Notes: a model not told the origin generated them from the sequence alone. A stretch of 64,000 nt of DNA from an uncultured Crocinitomix sp. (GCA_937136425.1 CAKZON010000076.1:24123-88122), one strand, 5' to 3'; shown: positions 42,437-51,756, counted from the first letter of the stretch. Numbers and translations: made by a program.

Positions 42437-43897
42437 ATGAATCAGCTTTGGCCTGGTATAAGTTTTTTAATTAGTATAGGATGCCTTTCATATATTGCGT
42501 GGCGGTTCATGCGCCAACAAGATTTTAAAAAAGCACTTATAGTTGTAATTATTATTGGTGCCGTGCTTCGTGTCATAGGTGCAACTGATTCACATTTACA
42601 TGCTTGGGATGAACGTTATCATGCATTAGTAGCCAAAAACTTAATTGAGCATCCGCTAACACCAACATTACATGAGCATCCAATTTTAAAGTTTGATAAT
42701 GATAATTGGGTTGGAAGTAATATTTGGTTGGGCAAACCTGCTGTTCCACTTTGGTTAATGTCAGGCTCAATAGCTGTTTTCGGAAATAATTTATTAGCTG
42801 TTCGATTGCCATCAATTTTGCTCGGTTTATTAGCCGTTTGGCTAACATTTTTAATTGGGCGTAAATTGTTTGATGAACGTACAGCTTTGCTGGCAGCATA
42901 TTTCCATGCTATTAATGGACTCATTATTGAATTAGTAGGAGGGCGTGTTTCTTCCGATCATGTAGAGGTTTGTTTTATTGTAATGGTGGAGATTGCTATT
43001 TATTTAATCGTCCTTAATCTTAAGCCGAAACCATCATTAAAATTATCTTTTTTTGCTGGGGTGTTTATGGGCTTAGCTTTTTTGTCTAAATGGTATCCCG
43101 CTCTTATAGTTCTTCCTGTTTGGTTGGCTTTTATGGTAACATATGGTAAGTTTAATTGGGGCCAATTTTTAAAACAAGGAACGTTGATTCTTGCAGGATT
43201 TGCCGTTACAGCATTGCCATGGGTTTTTTATATGCGTGCTACTTATCCTGATGAGATGAATGCAATTTTATTTAATGCATTGTCTGCTTATTCTGAAACT
43301 GTAGAAAGCCATGTTGCGCCATTTTATTATTACTTCCATAAAGTTTTGGTTATTTATAGTGAACTGTTTTATTTGGCACTCGGCTTTTTCATTTATCGCC
43401 TATTTAAATCAGAAAATAAAGCAACTTATATAGGACTGTTGATTTGGATTCTAATTCCAATGCTCATTTTTACCATGGCAGACACGAAGCGACAAACCTA
43501 TTTACTTATTTCTGCACCAGCATTTTTTCTTATTATGAGTTGGTTTTGGTTTTATATTCGCGATCATTATTTGAATGCACGCTATAAAGTTGTTAATGGA
43601 ATTTTATTAACTGCAATGATTGTATTGCCGTTAAGATATATGGTAGAGCGTGCAAAGTTGTTTGGCGGTGACCAACGCATTGCTGCTTTCTATTATTTTA
43701 GTGAAGAACAATTGTCAATTTTAGATGAGAAAACCATTGTTTTTGGAACGGATGATTATGTTGAAATGATGTTTCACACAGATGTTCATGCAGCTTATCG
43801 TAAAATTCCTGATGAAACTAAAATGACTGATTTACAAATGCAAGGCTTTAAAATATTGATTGTAGAAAATCAGCAGTTTATTCCTTTTGCTCCGTAG
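42437..43897 (+). CDS. Family 39-type (ArnT/PMT-like) membrane glycosyltransferase
   Basis: 486 residues with about 10-12 membrane helices. Polyprenyl-phosphate-sugar-dependent GT-C enzyme: the first loop carries the catalytic acidic residues in HLHAWDERYHALVAKNLIEHP, followed by IWLGKPAVPLWLMSGSIAVFG and LAVRLPSILLG, as in ArnT/PMT relatives. Such enzymes transfer a sugar from a lipid carrier on the periplasmic side to a lipid or protein. The acceptor is unknown. Its 3' end overlaps the convergent small CWC gene by 20 bp. Confidence 0.88.
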   Translation: MNQLWPGISFLISIGCLSYIAWRFMRQQDFKKALIVVIIIGAVLRVIGATDSHLHAWDERYHALVAKNLIEHPLTPTLHEHPILKFDNDNWVGSNIWLGKPAVPLWLMSGSIAVFGNNLLAVRLPSILLGLLAVWLTFLIGRKLFDERTALLAAYFHAINGLIIELVGGRVSSDHVEVCFIVMVEIAIYLIVLNLKPKPSLKLSFFAGVFMGLAFLSKWYPALIVLPVWLAFMVTYGKFNWGQFLKQGTLILAGFAVTALPWVFYMRATYPDEMNAILFNALSAYSETVESHVAPFYYYFHKVLVIYSELFYLALGFFIYRLFKSENKATYIGLLIWILIPMLIFTMADTKRQTYLLISAPAFFLIMSWFWFYIRDHYLNARYKVVNGILLTAMIVLPLRYMVERAKLFGGDQRIAAFYYFSEEQLSILDEKTIVFGTDDYVEMMFHTDVHAAYRKIPDETKMTDLQMQGFKILIVENQQFIPFAP

Positions 43898-44057
43898 CCA
43901 ATTCATTTAGACACCCATTGCAAAGACAATTGTCATACTTGTCTCTTAGTACGTGTAACTTTGATTTTGATAATACTACAGTTGAACAATGGCAGTTATT
44001 AATGTCATCCATTTGACATTCAAAGGTATTGCTGCATTTAGCACATTTTTTTTTCAT
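43878..44057 (-). CDS. Small cysteine-rich CWC-family protein
   Basis: A 59-residue gene found by reading the gap between the glycosyltransferase and the RecD-like helicase. It begins MKKKCAKCSNTFEC and continues with CHCSTVVLS, then KLHVLRDKYDNCLCNGCL. The eight cysteines are spaced as in the cysteine-rich CWC family (C-x2-C-x5-C-x7-C-x-C near the start and C-x-C-x2-C near the end), a probable small zinc protein of unknown role. It lies 45 bp downstream of the helicase gene on the same strand, and its end overlaps the convergent glycosyltransferase by 20 bp. Confidence 0.85.
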   Translation of the reverse strand: MKKKCAKCSNTFECQMDDINNCHCSTVVLSKSKLHVLRDKYDNCLCNGCLNELATEQKE

Positions 44058-44102
44058 TTATTCAGCAGTTTGTAGAGTTCCTTAATAATCGTTGCTAAAA
44101 AA

Positions 44103-45554
44103 TTAATCTTCTAATTCTCCTACAAAATTAGGCGCAAAATTAACTAGGAATAGTTGTTTACTTGCCCGTGTAATAGCAGTATATAACCAACGCATATATT
44201 CCACATCCCACATTTCTTCTAAAAAATAACCATGATCAACAAATACAGCACCCCATTGTCCACCTTGTGCTTTGTGACACGTAACGGCATAACCGAATTT
44301 TACTTGCACGGCTTGGAAGTAGGGATTTTGCATCACTTTTCTATTGCGCTCACGTTTGTTACGCAAGTAGGGATATTCTTCCGTGGCAATGCGGTGAAAT
44401 AACATTTTCATATCATCTCTTGGAAGAGAAGGACCTTCATGTCGAATTGAATTCAGTAAAATTTTCATTTCAATGTCCTTCATGTCTGGATAATCAATCA
44501 ATCTAACAATAACATCTGCAAATTCGCAACCAAAAAGTTCTTCACGCCGCACAATCTTTAATATTTCCATTAACTCACCGTTGGCAATAAAACCCGCTTC
44601 TGATTTTGCATCCAACCAAAAGTAATTATTACGTGTAGCCATTAATACGTCTCCGGCATTTAAGTCCTCTTCTTGCCACAAAATTCTCCGCCTAATTTGC
44701 TCATTAAACAGGTTTGCACGTTTATTTGAGCGGGTAACGATCATTACTTCATCTCGCCCAAAATTGTGAATAGCATTTTCTAGCTCCTCTTGTAAATCCA
44801 TTCCTGTTATTGCTCTAGCATCCTTACTATTTGTTGGTAGTAATGGAATTTCATCTGTGAATGATCGCAAGGCGCCCGCTAAATCTAAAATGCCTGATTT
44901 TTCATCCTGCCGAACAATTTCACTTAATTCGCAGGTGGAAATGTCTAAAGAATATTCTTGATTCAAATGGCTTTTTTCCAATGCAGGGCTTTTAGCCATA
45001 CCAATTGGAGGAAGCTGCCCTTTATCTCCTACAAAAATTAATTTGCAGTTTTGACCTGAATAAACGTATTCAATTAAATCGTCTAATAAATTACGTTGGC
45101 CATAATTGTCCTTTCCTTGAATGATAGAACTGGTTGAAATCATTGAGGCTTCATCAACAACAAAAACAGTATTGGTATGTTTGTTTTGCCCCAATGTAAA
45201 ACCATCACTTCCTTCTGATTCGTTTTTGAAATAGATTTTACGGTGAATGGTAGATGCTTTTGAACTGCTATAGTTGGAAAGTACTTTAGCAGCTCTCCCT
45301 GTTGGTGCTAATAAAACAGATTTTATTTTAACCTGATAAAGTGTATTGACAAATCCTCCAATAAGACTTGTTTTACCTGTTCCTGCATATCCTGTTAATA
45401 TAAATAACTCAAGCCCGTCAGAATGTTGTGCGCCAAAAGACCATAGAAAGTCAGTTAAGCCTTCAATGGCATTATTTTGATCCTGCGTAGGCTTAAATCC
45501 TAAGTTTTCTTCAAAATATTGCTTGAAATTTGATTTTTGGACAGCTTTTTTCAA
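44103..45554 (-). CDS. RecD-like ATP-dependent DNA helicase
   Basis: 483-residue superfamily 1B helicase (RecD/Pif1-like). Walker A is TGYAGTGKTSL (54-64), Walker B is VFVVDEASMIS (~133), motif III follows in LIFVGDKGQLPPIG, and the C-terminal UvrD_C_2-type motif is GYAVTCHKAQGGQWGAVFVDH, then YTAITRASKQLFLV. It is shorter than RecD2 and lacks that protein's N-terminal extension; stand-alone forms are common in Bacteroidota. Probably 5'-3' DNA unwinding in repair. A small CWC gene follows it in the same direction. Confidence 0.9.
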   Translation of the reverse strand: MKKAVQKSNFKQYFEENLGFKPTQDQNNAIEGLTDFLWSFGAQHSDGLELFILTGYAGTGKTSLIGGFVNTLYQVKIKSVLLAPTGRAAKVLSNYSSSKASTIHRKIYFKNESEGSDGFTLGQNKHTNTVFVVDEASMISTSSIIQGKDNYGQRNLLDDLIEYVYSGQNCKLIFVGDKGQLPPIGMAKSPALEKSHLNQEYSLDISTCELSEIVRQDEKSGILDLAGALRSFTDEIPLLPTNSKDARAITGMDLQEELENAIHNFGRDEVMIVTRSNKRANLFNEQIRRRILWQEEDLNAGDVLMATRNNYFWLDAKSEAGFIANGELMEILKIVRREELFGCEFADVIVRLIDYPDMKDIEMKILLNSIRHEGPSLPRDDMKMLFHRIATEEYPYLRNKRERNRKVMQNPYFQAVQVKFGYAVTCHKAQGGQWGAVFVDHGYFLEEMWDVEYMRWLYTAITRASKQLFLVNFAPNFVGELED

Positions 45555-45727
45555 AGTGCTAATATAAAATTAATGTTAAGTCTTATTGATTTATGAGCTT
45601 TCATATTTCAATCGGAAATAGTGTAAGAAATAGGTATGTGCGCCTGAAAAATTTAGATATGCCCATTCCATTGAGTTAAATATGTAAAAAATATATTGAC
45701 TGACAGATTAACGTTCAAAAAAAATTG

Positions 45728-45735
45728 TAGTTTTG
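45728..45735 (+). promoter_or_regulatory. Candidate Bacteroidota -7 box (TAGTTTTG)
   Basis: Exact TAnnTTTG match 36 bp before the ATG at 45772, in the 217-bp divergent gap between the RecD-like helicase and the DUF3822-rsmD operon. No clear -33 box; nothing else was recognised in the gap. Confidence 0.5.
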
Positions 45736-45771
45736 TCAAGGTACATTGAATACACAATTTAAATTTAAAGA

Positions 45772-46719
45772 ATGGACATTTTTGAAGTATTAGGAACGAT
45801 TGGATATTATGCAAAGAGGTACTTTTGGCCGACAGTTTTCTTAATTGTTGGATTATTTCTTTTAAAAATGGCAGTAGTTCCTGTTAATGAGGTATTAGCT
45901 GACGGTAGTACATATGCTGTAAAACAAAGTTCAGGATTCCTTTACGCAAGTTTGTTTTTCTTATTAGCAAGTGTTGTTTGGTTCCTTTACTTATTGGAAA
46001 TTGTTAAAACAGTAGTTGGTTATGCTGTAATGGCTGTTCTAGGTGTTTGTAGTTTGTATCTTATTTATACGGATTATACAACCATTAAGTCTAAAGTTGA
46101 TTTAGATGCGGCTTATGAATTGAGAGATTTAGATATTAGAGCTAGAATGGATGATTTAAAGCAAGCCGAGTTAGCCTATAAAGAAATGAACGGAACTTAT
46201 ACGGACTCAATGGATGAATTGATTGATTTCGTTAAGAACGGAAAGAAAATGAAAATCTTGAAGGAAGGAAGTATTCCAGAAAGAAAGATTACTGTAGAAG
46301 AACGTGATTATCTTTATAATGATGATCGTCCAATTGATAAATTAATGACAGAAGTAGAGGCTGCTGCACTAGCTAAGTCTCCTTTTGCTGCAAATGATAC
46401 TACAGGATTAATTGGTTTTATCAGAGATACAAACTTTGTTGCTGTTATGGATGCAATTTTCTTGGATGAAAAAAGAATTGCAGCAAGAGACAAAATTGGA
46501 GCTTCACTTGATTTTAATGTAGATTCTTTACGCTACGTTCCACATTCAAAAATTCCTGTAAGCTTAAAAGTTGGAATGATTGAAAAGAGTGAGACGGTGA
46601 AAGTTTCAACTGTTTTAATCGAGATGGTTCACCCAATGAGTGGTGAATTGAAAGATTCTGTATTCTATTCAATTGGATCATTAACTGACAATCACTTGCG
46701 TGAGAGTTGGAAGAAATAA
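45772..46719 (+). CDS. Membrane protein of unknown function upstream of DUF3822
   Basis: 315 residues: about three membrane helices in the first ~105 residues (FWPTVFLIVGLFLLKMAV; FLYASLFFLLASVVWFLYLL; VVGYAVMAVLGVCSLYLIY), then a charged, probably coiled-coil segment (LDIRARMDDLKQAELAYKEMNG, ~120-145) and a mixed soluble domain to the end. The stretch KEMNGTYTDSMDELIDFV recalls pseudopilin-like secretion proteins, but this is weak. It precedes DUF3822 by 21 bp and is probably the first gene of the operon. Confidence 0.7.
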   Translation: MDIFEVLGTIGYYAKRYFWPTVFLIVGLFLLKMAVVPVNEVLADGSTYAVKQSSGFLYASLFFLLASVVWFLYLLEIVKTVVGYAVMAVLGVCSLYLIYTDYTTIKSKVDLDAAYELRDLDIRARMDDLKQAELAYKEMNGTYTDSMDELIDFVKNGKKMKILKEGSIPERKITVEERDYLYNDDRPIDKLMTEVEAAALAKSPFAANDTTGLIGFIRDTNFVAVMDAIFLDEKRIAARDKIGASLDFNVDSLRYVPHSKIPVSLKVGMIEKSETVKVSTVLIEMVHPMSGELKDSVFYSIGSLTDNHLRESWKK

Positions 46720-46740
46720 TTTTTTCTAAGACATAGCAAA

Positions 46741-47502
46741 ATGTTCAAACAGGAAGATGCTTATCAGTATGCTTTGTGCATGGATTTGACTCCTGATCAT
46801 TTTCAGTTTGCGATAATTGATCCAAAGCAAAAAAAAATAGTTCATTACGAAATTCATGATGTTGTAGAGTTTACAAGGGATGGAGTAAAAACTTTATTGG
46901 ACAATTCTTATTTGAAACATGATTTTGCGACTTATAGTCTCTCGTCTGGTGAAAATAGAAATACTTTAATTCCAATTGATTTATTTTCATATTCTAAACC
47001 GTTAGAGATATTTAAACTCAACTATCCTGAGCCTATTAATGATTTAGATTATAATAGGATTTCAGAACTTGGTATTGTTAATATTTACGAATTCCCACTT
47101 TGGATTAAATCGCTTTTTGTAATTGGTTTTCCAAGAGTGAAAATAGTTCACCGTTCAACAGTTTTATTAAGAGGGATATTTGATCAACCTACGTATAGTC
47201 CTAAAATTCATTTGTTTGTAGAAAAAGAACAGTTTTACATGCAAATTACAGAAAAATCGAAACTAACTTATTTTAATCGATTTGATTATAAGGAGATTGG
47301 AGATTTAGTGTATTATGTATTGTTTGTTTTAGAGCAAAAAGAATATGATCAATCTAAATTTGACATTTTATTTTATGGACAACCTGTTGAGTGGATAAAA
47401 CAGGAAAAAATACAAGATTTCTTTTCTTCAAAAGTCAAAATATCTGATCAAAATGAAAAAGGAAATCACTTCATTTTAGCTAAACAACTGTTATGCGTGT
47501 AA
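46741..47502 (+). CDS. DUF3822 family protein
   Basis: 253 residues matching DUF3822, a Bacteroidota family with an actin/Hsp70-like (ASKHA) fold. Visible are a first strand region DHFQFAIIDPKQKKIVHYEI, a conserved NRNTLIPIDLF-type segment, and a C-terminal half with QKEYDQSKFDILFYG. It is regularly found directly before rsmD, and here it overlaps rsmD by 10 bp, so the two are translationally coupled. Its function is unknown; the pairing suggests a link to rRNA methylation or cell envelope growth. Confidence 0.85.
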   Translation: MFKQEDAYQYALCMDLTPDHFQFAIIDPKQKKIVHYEIHDVVEFTRDGVKTLLDNSYLKHDFATYSLSSGENRNTLIPIDLFSYSKPLEIFKLNYPEPINDLDYNRISELGIVNIYEFPLWIKSLFVIGFPRVKIVHRSTVLLRGIFDQPTYSPKIHLFVEKEQFYMQITEKSKLTYFNRFDYKEIGDLVYYVLFVLEQKEYDQSKFDILFYGQPVEWIKQEKIQDFFSSKVKISDQNEKGNHFILAKQLLCV

Positions 47503-48026
47503 TAAGCGGGAAGTATAAAGGTAAACGATTTTCTCCTCCTAAAAAATTTCCTTCACGACCTACAACAGACATGGCTAAGGAAGCTTTGTTTAGTATTTTA
47601 GATGCTAAGGTTTATTTTGAAAATTTAGACATTCTTGACCTTTTTTCAGGCACTGGAAATATTAGTTTAGAGTTTCTTTCACGTGGCGTAGGTAAAGTGA
47701 TTAGCGTAGATAGTCATTTTGTTTCTTGGAAATTTCAACAAAAAACAGCCGACTCCCTTAATGAGCCTTCTTGGCAGGTTTTAAAGCAGGACGCTTTTAC
47801 TTATTTAGAAAATACAAATCAACAATTTGACATTATTTTTGCTGATCCTCCTTATGGCTTTGCTGATCTAGAGAAGATTCCGGCAATGGTTTTTGAAAAA
47901 AACATATTAGTAGATGATGGAATGTTGATTGTAGAGCATAGCAGCCGCACAAGTTTAAAAGGAGTGCCACATTTTAAAAAATCGAGAGATTATGGTGGAG
48001 TAAGCTTTAGTTTTTTCGAACATTAA
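47493..48026 (+). CDS. rsmD: 16S rRNA (guanine(966)-N2)-methyltransferase
   Basis: Methylates N2 of G966 in 16S rRNA. 177 residues, cytoplasmic. Motifs: the opening MRVISGKYKGKRF, the substrate segment RPTTDMAKEALFSIL, the S-adenosylmethionine loop LDLFSGTGNISLEFLSRG (~48-65) and the catalytic ADPPYGF (~117). It overlaps DUF3822 by 10 bp and is followed after 75 bp by coaD. Confidence 0.94.
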   Translation: MRVISGKYKGKRFSPPKKFPSRPTTDMAKEALFSILDAKVYFENLDILDLFSGTGNISLEFLSRGVGKVISVDSHFVSWKFQQKTADSLNEPSWQVLKQDAFTYLENTNQQFDIIFADPPYGFADLEKIPAMVFEKNILVDDGMLIVEHSSRTSLKGVPHFKKSRDYGGVSFSFFEH

Positions 48027-48101
48027 TCCCCATTTTTACGTATCTAAATTTTAGTGTATGAATTAGACTATTGTTTAATACTACACATGTAAATAAATAC
48101 T

Positions 48102-48584
48102 ATGGAACGAATTGGAATTTTCCCTGGGTCATTTGATCCATTCACCAAAGGTCATGAGGACATTGTACGTCGTTTTTTACCGCAATTTGATAAGGTAATA
48201 ATTGCTTTGGGCGTTAATTCAAAAAAGAAATATATGTTTGATACCAATAGCCGTATTGAGCACATACAGTCTTTGTTTAAAGGTGAATCAACTATTAGTG
48301 TTGAGGCCTATGAAGGACTAACAATTGACTTTTGCCAAAGAAAAAAGGCAGGGTATTTGCTACGTGGTTTAAGGAATGCTACTGATTTCGAATTTGAAAA
48401 AGCAATAGCTCATATGAACGAAGCAATTTCGGAAGAGGCAAATAGTAGAGTTGAGACCTTGTTTTTAATGACTGATAAAAATTTGTCGGCTATTAGTTCT
48501 TCCATAGTTAGGGAGATTAAAAAAAACAACGGAAAGATTGATCAATTTGTAACGAATCAAGAGCTGCTAATTATAAATACATAA
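48102..48584 (+). CDS. coaD: Phosphopantetheine adenylyltransferase
   Basis: Penultimate step of coenzyme A synthesis, adenylating 4'-phosphopantetheine. 160 residues, full length. The nucleotidyltransferase motif is FPGSFDPFTKGHEDIVRR (with the T/HxGH equivalent TKGH at ~16-19), RGLRNATDFEFEKAIAHMN binds the pantetheine arm, and ISSSIVREI is the second nucleotide motif. The stop and the next ATG overlap by 1 bp (TAATG), so it is coupled to the following thioredoxin-fold gene. Confidence 0.96.
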   Translation: MERIGIFPGSFDPFTKGHEDIVRRFLPQFDKVIIALGVNSKKKYMFDTNSRIEHIQSLFKGESTISVEAYEGLTIDFCQRKKAGYLLRGLRNATDFEFEKAIAHMNEAISEEANSRVETLFLMTDKNLSAISSSIVREIKKNNGKIDQFVTNQELLIINT

Positions 48585-50017
48585 TGAAAAAAAATTTAAT
48601 TGTCATATTGTTTTTTGCGCTGAGTTTAGCTGGTTTTAGTCAAAATGAAATTGTTGGCTATGCACCCGAATTTATTGGACAAGATGTTACGTTGTATACG
48701 TATCAAGACTATGTGACAATGAATCGCATTGCTATTGGTGAAGGGAAAGTTAGAGAATCAGACAGTTCATTTACAATTAGTGTTCAAACCAATTCTACCA
48801 TTAAAGGAATAGTTGAAATCGGAAGGGTAGAAGCAAGCTTATATATTGCACCTGAAACAGATTATAAGATTTACTTTGCTGGATCAACAGAACCTGCTAG
48901 TTATCAAAACTCTCAAACAAATATCTATTTTGCGGACTTAGATACTTTAGATATTAACTATATGGTATTGCAGTATCATCAATGGTTTGAAACATTTGTG
49001 GCATATAACGAAAAACCAATGGCTGCAGGTGGCTTTTTAGCTTACTTGGATACCTTTAAGTTATATGCAGAAAAAGCATATAAGGATGTTGATGACCCCT
49101 TTTTTATTACCTATGTGAGATATGATATTGCAGAAATGGAGCAAACATATGGAGGGAATGGCAGTAGTGAACAAAGGCTACAAACATTTTTAGATTATAT
49201 ACAGCCTTTTCCAATTTACTATGAAAATGATAGGTATATGAAATTTATGCTGGCTTTTTATGATAAAGAGTTTAGAGAGTATTTACCTGTAACGGAGGCT
49301 GCAATAATGACAGCTATTCATAGAAAGAGTCCAACGCTATTAATGCAAACATTGAAAAGTGATGTTTTTCTTGCTAATCCAAAACTGAGAGAATTAGTAA
49401 TGGTGGATAAGCTAGGAAAAGCATTTTATCGCGAAATTCATTATCGACCAAATATCATTGCCATTTTAGATTCGGTGAGTTTACAAGCAAAATCGCAGGT
49501 GAATTCTACAGTTGCAAGAAATGTAAAAAAATACATTACAAATCTTGAACCTGGTTATCCGGCTCCAGCAATTTCCTTAAATAAATCGGCTGAAGAAAAA
49601 GTAACATGGGAAAACTATAGAGGGAAATTTGTTTACTTCAACTTTTTTGCAACTTGGAATGAGCGATCAATGAATGATATGGAAATTATATCGCGCCTAG
49701 TTCCTAAATATGATGAGGACATTGCATTTGTATCTGTTTGTACGGACAAAGACAGTTCAACCTTTGCTGCATTTAAAAAACAATATCCTGAATATGAGTG
49801 GGAGATCTATTATGTTGGTGAGGATGAAAACTTAATGCGTTCTTTTAAAGTAACAAGTATTCCAAATTATTATTTAGTGGATCAAGATGGATTTATTTTC
49901 TCGGCTCCAGCATTAGCACCTTCGCCAAATGGGGAGTATGAATCTGTTGAAAAAACCTTGTTTAAAATAAAGAAAGCATTGCATCCGCAAGAGAAGATTC
50001 GAGTAGGAGAGAAGTAA
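48584..50017 (+). CDS. Exported thioredoxin-fold (TlpA-like) protein lacking CxxC
   Basis: 477 residues with a signal peptide (MKKNLIVILFFALSLAGFSQ), an N-terminal beta domain (about 20-110, DUF4369-like), a helical middle and a C-terminal AhpC/TSA-Redoxin-type domain (about 325-470). The fold signature is there: KFVYFNFFATWNERSMNDMEII, then IAFVSVCTDKD and the cis-Pro site TSIPNYYLVDQDG. However, the active-site CxxC (normally ATWCxxC) reads ATWNERS, so it cannot act as a dithiol oxidoreductase. It may be a binding or structural derivative. Coupled to coaD by TAATG. Confidence 0.85.
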   Translation: MKKNLIVILFFALSLAGFSQNEIVGYAPEFIGQDVTLYTYQDYVTMNRIAIGEGKVRESDSSFTISVQTNSTIKGIVEIGRVEASLYIAPETDYKIYFAGSTEPASYQNSQTNIYFADLDTLDINYMVLQYHQWFETFVAYNEKPMAAGGFLAYLDTFKLYAEKAYKDVDDPFFITYVRYDIAEMEQTYGGNGSSEQRLQTFLDYIQPFPIYYENDRYMKFMLAFYDKEFREYLPVTEAAIMTAIHRKSPTLLMQTLKSDVFLANPKLRELVMVDKLGKAFYREIHYRPNIIAILDSVSLQAKSQVNSTVARNVKKYITNLEPGYPAPAISLNKSAEEKVTWENYRGKFVYFNFFATWNERSMNDMEIISRLVPKYDEDIAFVSVCTDKDSSTFAAFKKQYPEYEWEIYYVGEDENLMRSFKVTSIPNYYLVDQDGFIFSAPALAPSPNGEYESVEKTLFKIKKALHPQEKIRVGEK

Positions 50018-50049
50018 TGTGAACTTAATAGTTGAAAGGCAAAGGTTTT

Positions 50050-50421
50050 TTATCCAAACATTTCCCCAATTTTAGGTCCAAAAATAAAGCAAGCGATTAC
50101 AATTGCCACAATTGCTGATAGCAATACTGCAGCTGCAGCTAAGTCTTTTATTTTTCCAATTTTAGGATCTTTTTCTAAGGATTGATAATCCATTATATTT
50201 TCTATAACAGTGTTAACTGTTTCTACGATTATAACAAGCCCAATTGCGAAAACAATGATAGACCATTCTATAAGCGTGAGGTTGAAATAAATACCTGCAA
50301 TAATAACTAAAGCAGTTGCTATTAAATGAATTCGGGCGTTACCCTCTTCTTTAAACAAAGTGGCGAGTCCTTTAAAAGCGAAGCCAAAACTGGCAATGAT
50401 TTTATTGAATTGATTCATCAT
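50050..50421 (-). CDS. Diacylglycerol/undecaprenol kinase family protein
   Basis: Integral membrane lipid kinase of 123 residues with three membrane helices. Visible motifs are the N-terminal acidic helix FKEEGNARIHLIAT and the catalytic/ATP block VETVNTVIENIMD (Glu and Asn of the ExxN pattern), with KIGKIKDLAAAAVLLSA. In most Gram-positive relatives it phosphorylates undecaprenol; in this phylum either diacylglycerol or undecaprenol is possible. It overlaps the preceding DUF4184 gene by 20 bp and is the last gene of the minus-strand cluster. Confidence 0.92.
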   Translation of the reverse strand: MMNQFNKIIASFGFAFKGLATLFKEEGNARIHLIATALVIIAGIYFNLTLIEWSIIVFAIGLVIIVETVNTVIENIMDYQSLEKDPKIGKIKDLAAAAVLLSAIVAIVIACFIFGPKIGEMFG

Positions 50422-51145
50422 GTTTCCTCAATTTAACCAATTTCATTAAGCTAGGGGTTAAGAGTAAGCCAATTAGCCCTCCTGATATAAAGGTAGCAAC
50501 AAAATCTCCAAGTCCACTACCATTTCTTAACAGTAATATAGCAAAGGTGATTGTTAACACTAAAATCCAATAGGTAATTTTGCGGCGCAAAACATTTTGT
50601 GATACTTCTTGCTTAACTGGCCAAACTAGTACTAATAAAATGAAAATACCGCCGAAAATGCTACTCAACATTTGTCCTAAATCAGCAATTTTTATCCAAA
50701 CGCCAAATACTTCTGTTGATCCTTGCAATGCTGGAATATGCCTAACAAAATAACCGTTGGTATGCGTAAAAGCATCCCAGAAAATATGCGAAAATATGCC
50801 TATTAGTGCCGAATAAACTAGAACGTACCATCTTTTCTTAACCCATGAAATCCAATCTAACCCTATGTACTGAACGAGGCGTTTTTTTAAGAGCTCAGGT
50901 AAGTTCATGATCAAAGCATCTCTTACAAATAAATGAAAAGCAAAGGCCAATAAAATGGCCAAAGGCAAATCAAAATAGAATAAGCCTGAAAAAGAGTGTC
51001 CATGAATTTTCTCCATGCGCATTTTTAAAAAATACTCAAAATCTGGTGCCATGCTTCCTATAATCAAGCCAGTTGCTGAAATGCGGGACTTGGAAATTTT
51101 GGTGAGCGGGAGAATTATGGCGGGATGACAAAATGTAAACGGCAT
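50402..51145 (-). CDS. DUF4184 family membrane protein
   Basis: 247 residues matching DUF4184, a membrane protein family with the pattern PFTFCHPAIILPL (1-14), GLIIGSMAPDFEYF (27-40) and GIFSHIFWDAFTHTNGYF (~115-132). About five membrane helices follow. The conserved His and Asp residues suggest a metal-dependent hydrolase in the membrane, resembling YdjM/LexA-regulated families, but no activity is established. It lies 2 bp from the gene before it and overlaps the kinase after it. Confidence 0.85.
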   Translation of the reverse strand: MPFTFCHPAIILPLTKISKSRISATGLIIGSMAPDFEYFLKMRMEKIHGHSFSGLFYFDLPLAILLAFAFHLFVRDALIMNLPELLKKRLVQYIGLDWISWVKKRWYVLVYSALIGIFSHIFWDAFTHTNGYFVRHIPALQGSTEVFGVWIKIADLGQMLSSIFGGIFILLVLVWPVKQEVSQNVLRRKITYWILVLTITFAILLLRNGSGLGDFVATFISGGLIGLLLTPSLMKLVKLRKHDESIQ

Positions 51146-51147
51146 AG

Positions 51148-51756
51148 TTAAAATATGTGCGTGTTTGCAGGGTTAAAAATTTGGATCAATTCCCAAGGTT
51201 CTGGGGTGTATAAATTCATTAAAAGCTGCAATGAAATCAATGGAATTAAACCAAGACCAATGACTTTGTAAACGGAATTTTTGGAATCTAATTGTGAATG
51301 ATAATGAATTTCTGAAAAGCTGAGTAATGCAAATAGAATTGGAGAAACGGCCATTAAGCCTAATAATGGAAACCAAAAATAGGGGAGGTAGGGAGAAAAT
51401 TTTATTATTGTAAATAAGGAAAGCCAAAACAACGTTCCTAGAAATGGTAAGGTGAGTTTTTTAAGATTTTTTAGTTGTCCGAAGGAAGTTTTGTTGATCC
51501 AATAAAACCCAATTGATATTAAGAGAATAAAGGAATATTCAAAAAAGTATTTTTCTCCGCTAAAGCTAGAAAGCTCAACATATCTGAAACAAAAGAATAG
51601 TAGAAGCATTAACGCAATTTCATTGAAAATATGCACTTTTCTAAATTTAGGTTCTTGTCGTTTGTGAAACCAAAATGAACGAATTAATGAACCTGTTATG
51701 TAAATTCCAAAAGTGAGATGAAACAAGAAGGCAATTATTGAATAAAAAGATTCCAT
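51148..51756 (-). CDS. Multi-pass membrane protein of unknown function
   Basis: 202 residues with about six predicted membrane helices and short loops (AFLFHLTFGIYITGSLI, EIALMLLLFFCFRYV, FEYSFILLISIGFYWI, FLGTLFWLSLFTIIKF, FWFPLLGLMAVSPILFALL, GLGLIPLISLQLLMNLY). No known family was recognised. It is 34 bp after the BchE-like radical SAM gene and 2 bp before DUF4184. Confidence 0.65.
   Translation of the reverse strand: MESFYSIIAFLFHLTFGIYITGSLIRSFWFHKRQEPKFRKVHIFNEIALMLLLFFCFRYVELSSFSGEKYFFEYSFILLISIGFYWINKTSFGQLKNLKKLTLPFLGTLFWLSLFTIIKFSPYLPYFWFPLLGLMAVSPILFALLSFSEIHYHSQLDSKNSVYKVIGLGLIPLISLQLLMNLYTPEPWELIQIFNPANTHIF

Noticed and set aside
45696..45698. TTG as -33 element for the box at 45728-45735
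   Set aside because: The spacing is longer than usual for Bacteroidota promoters.
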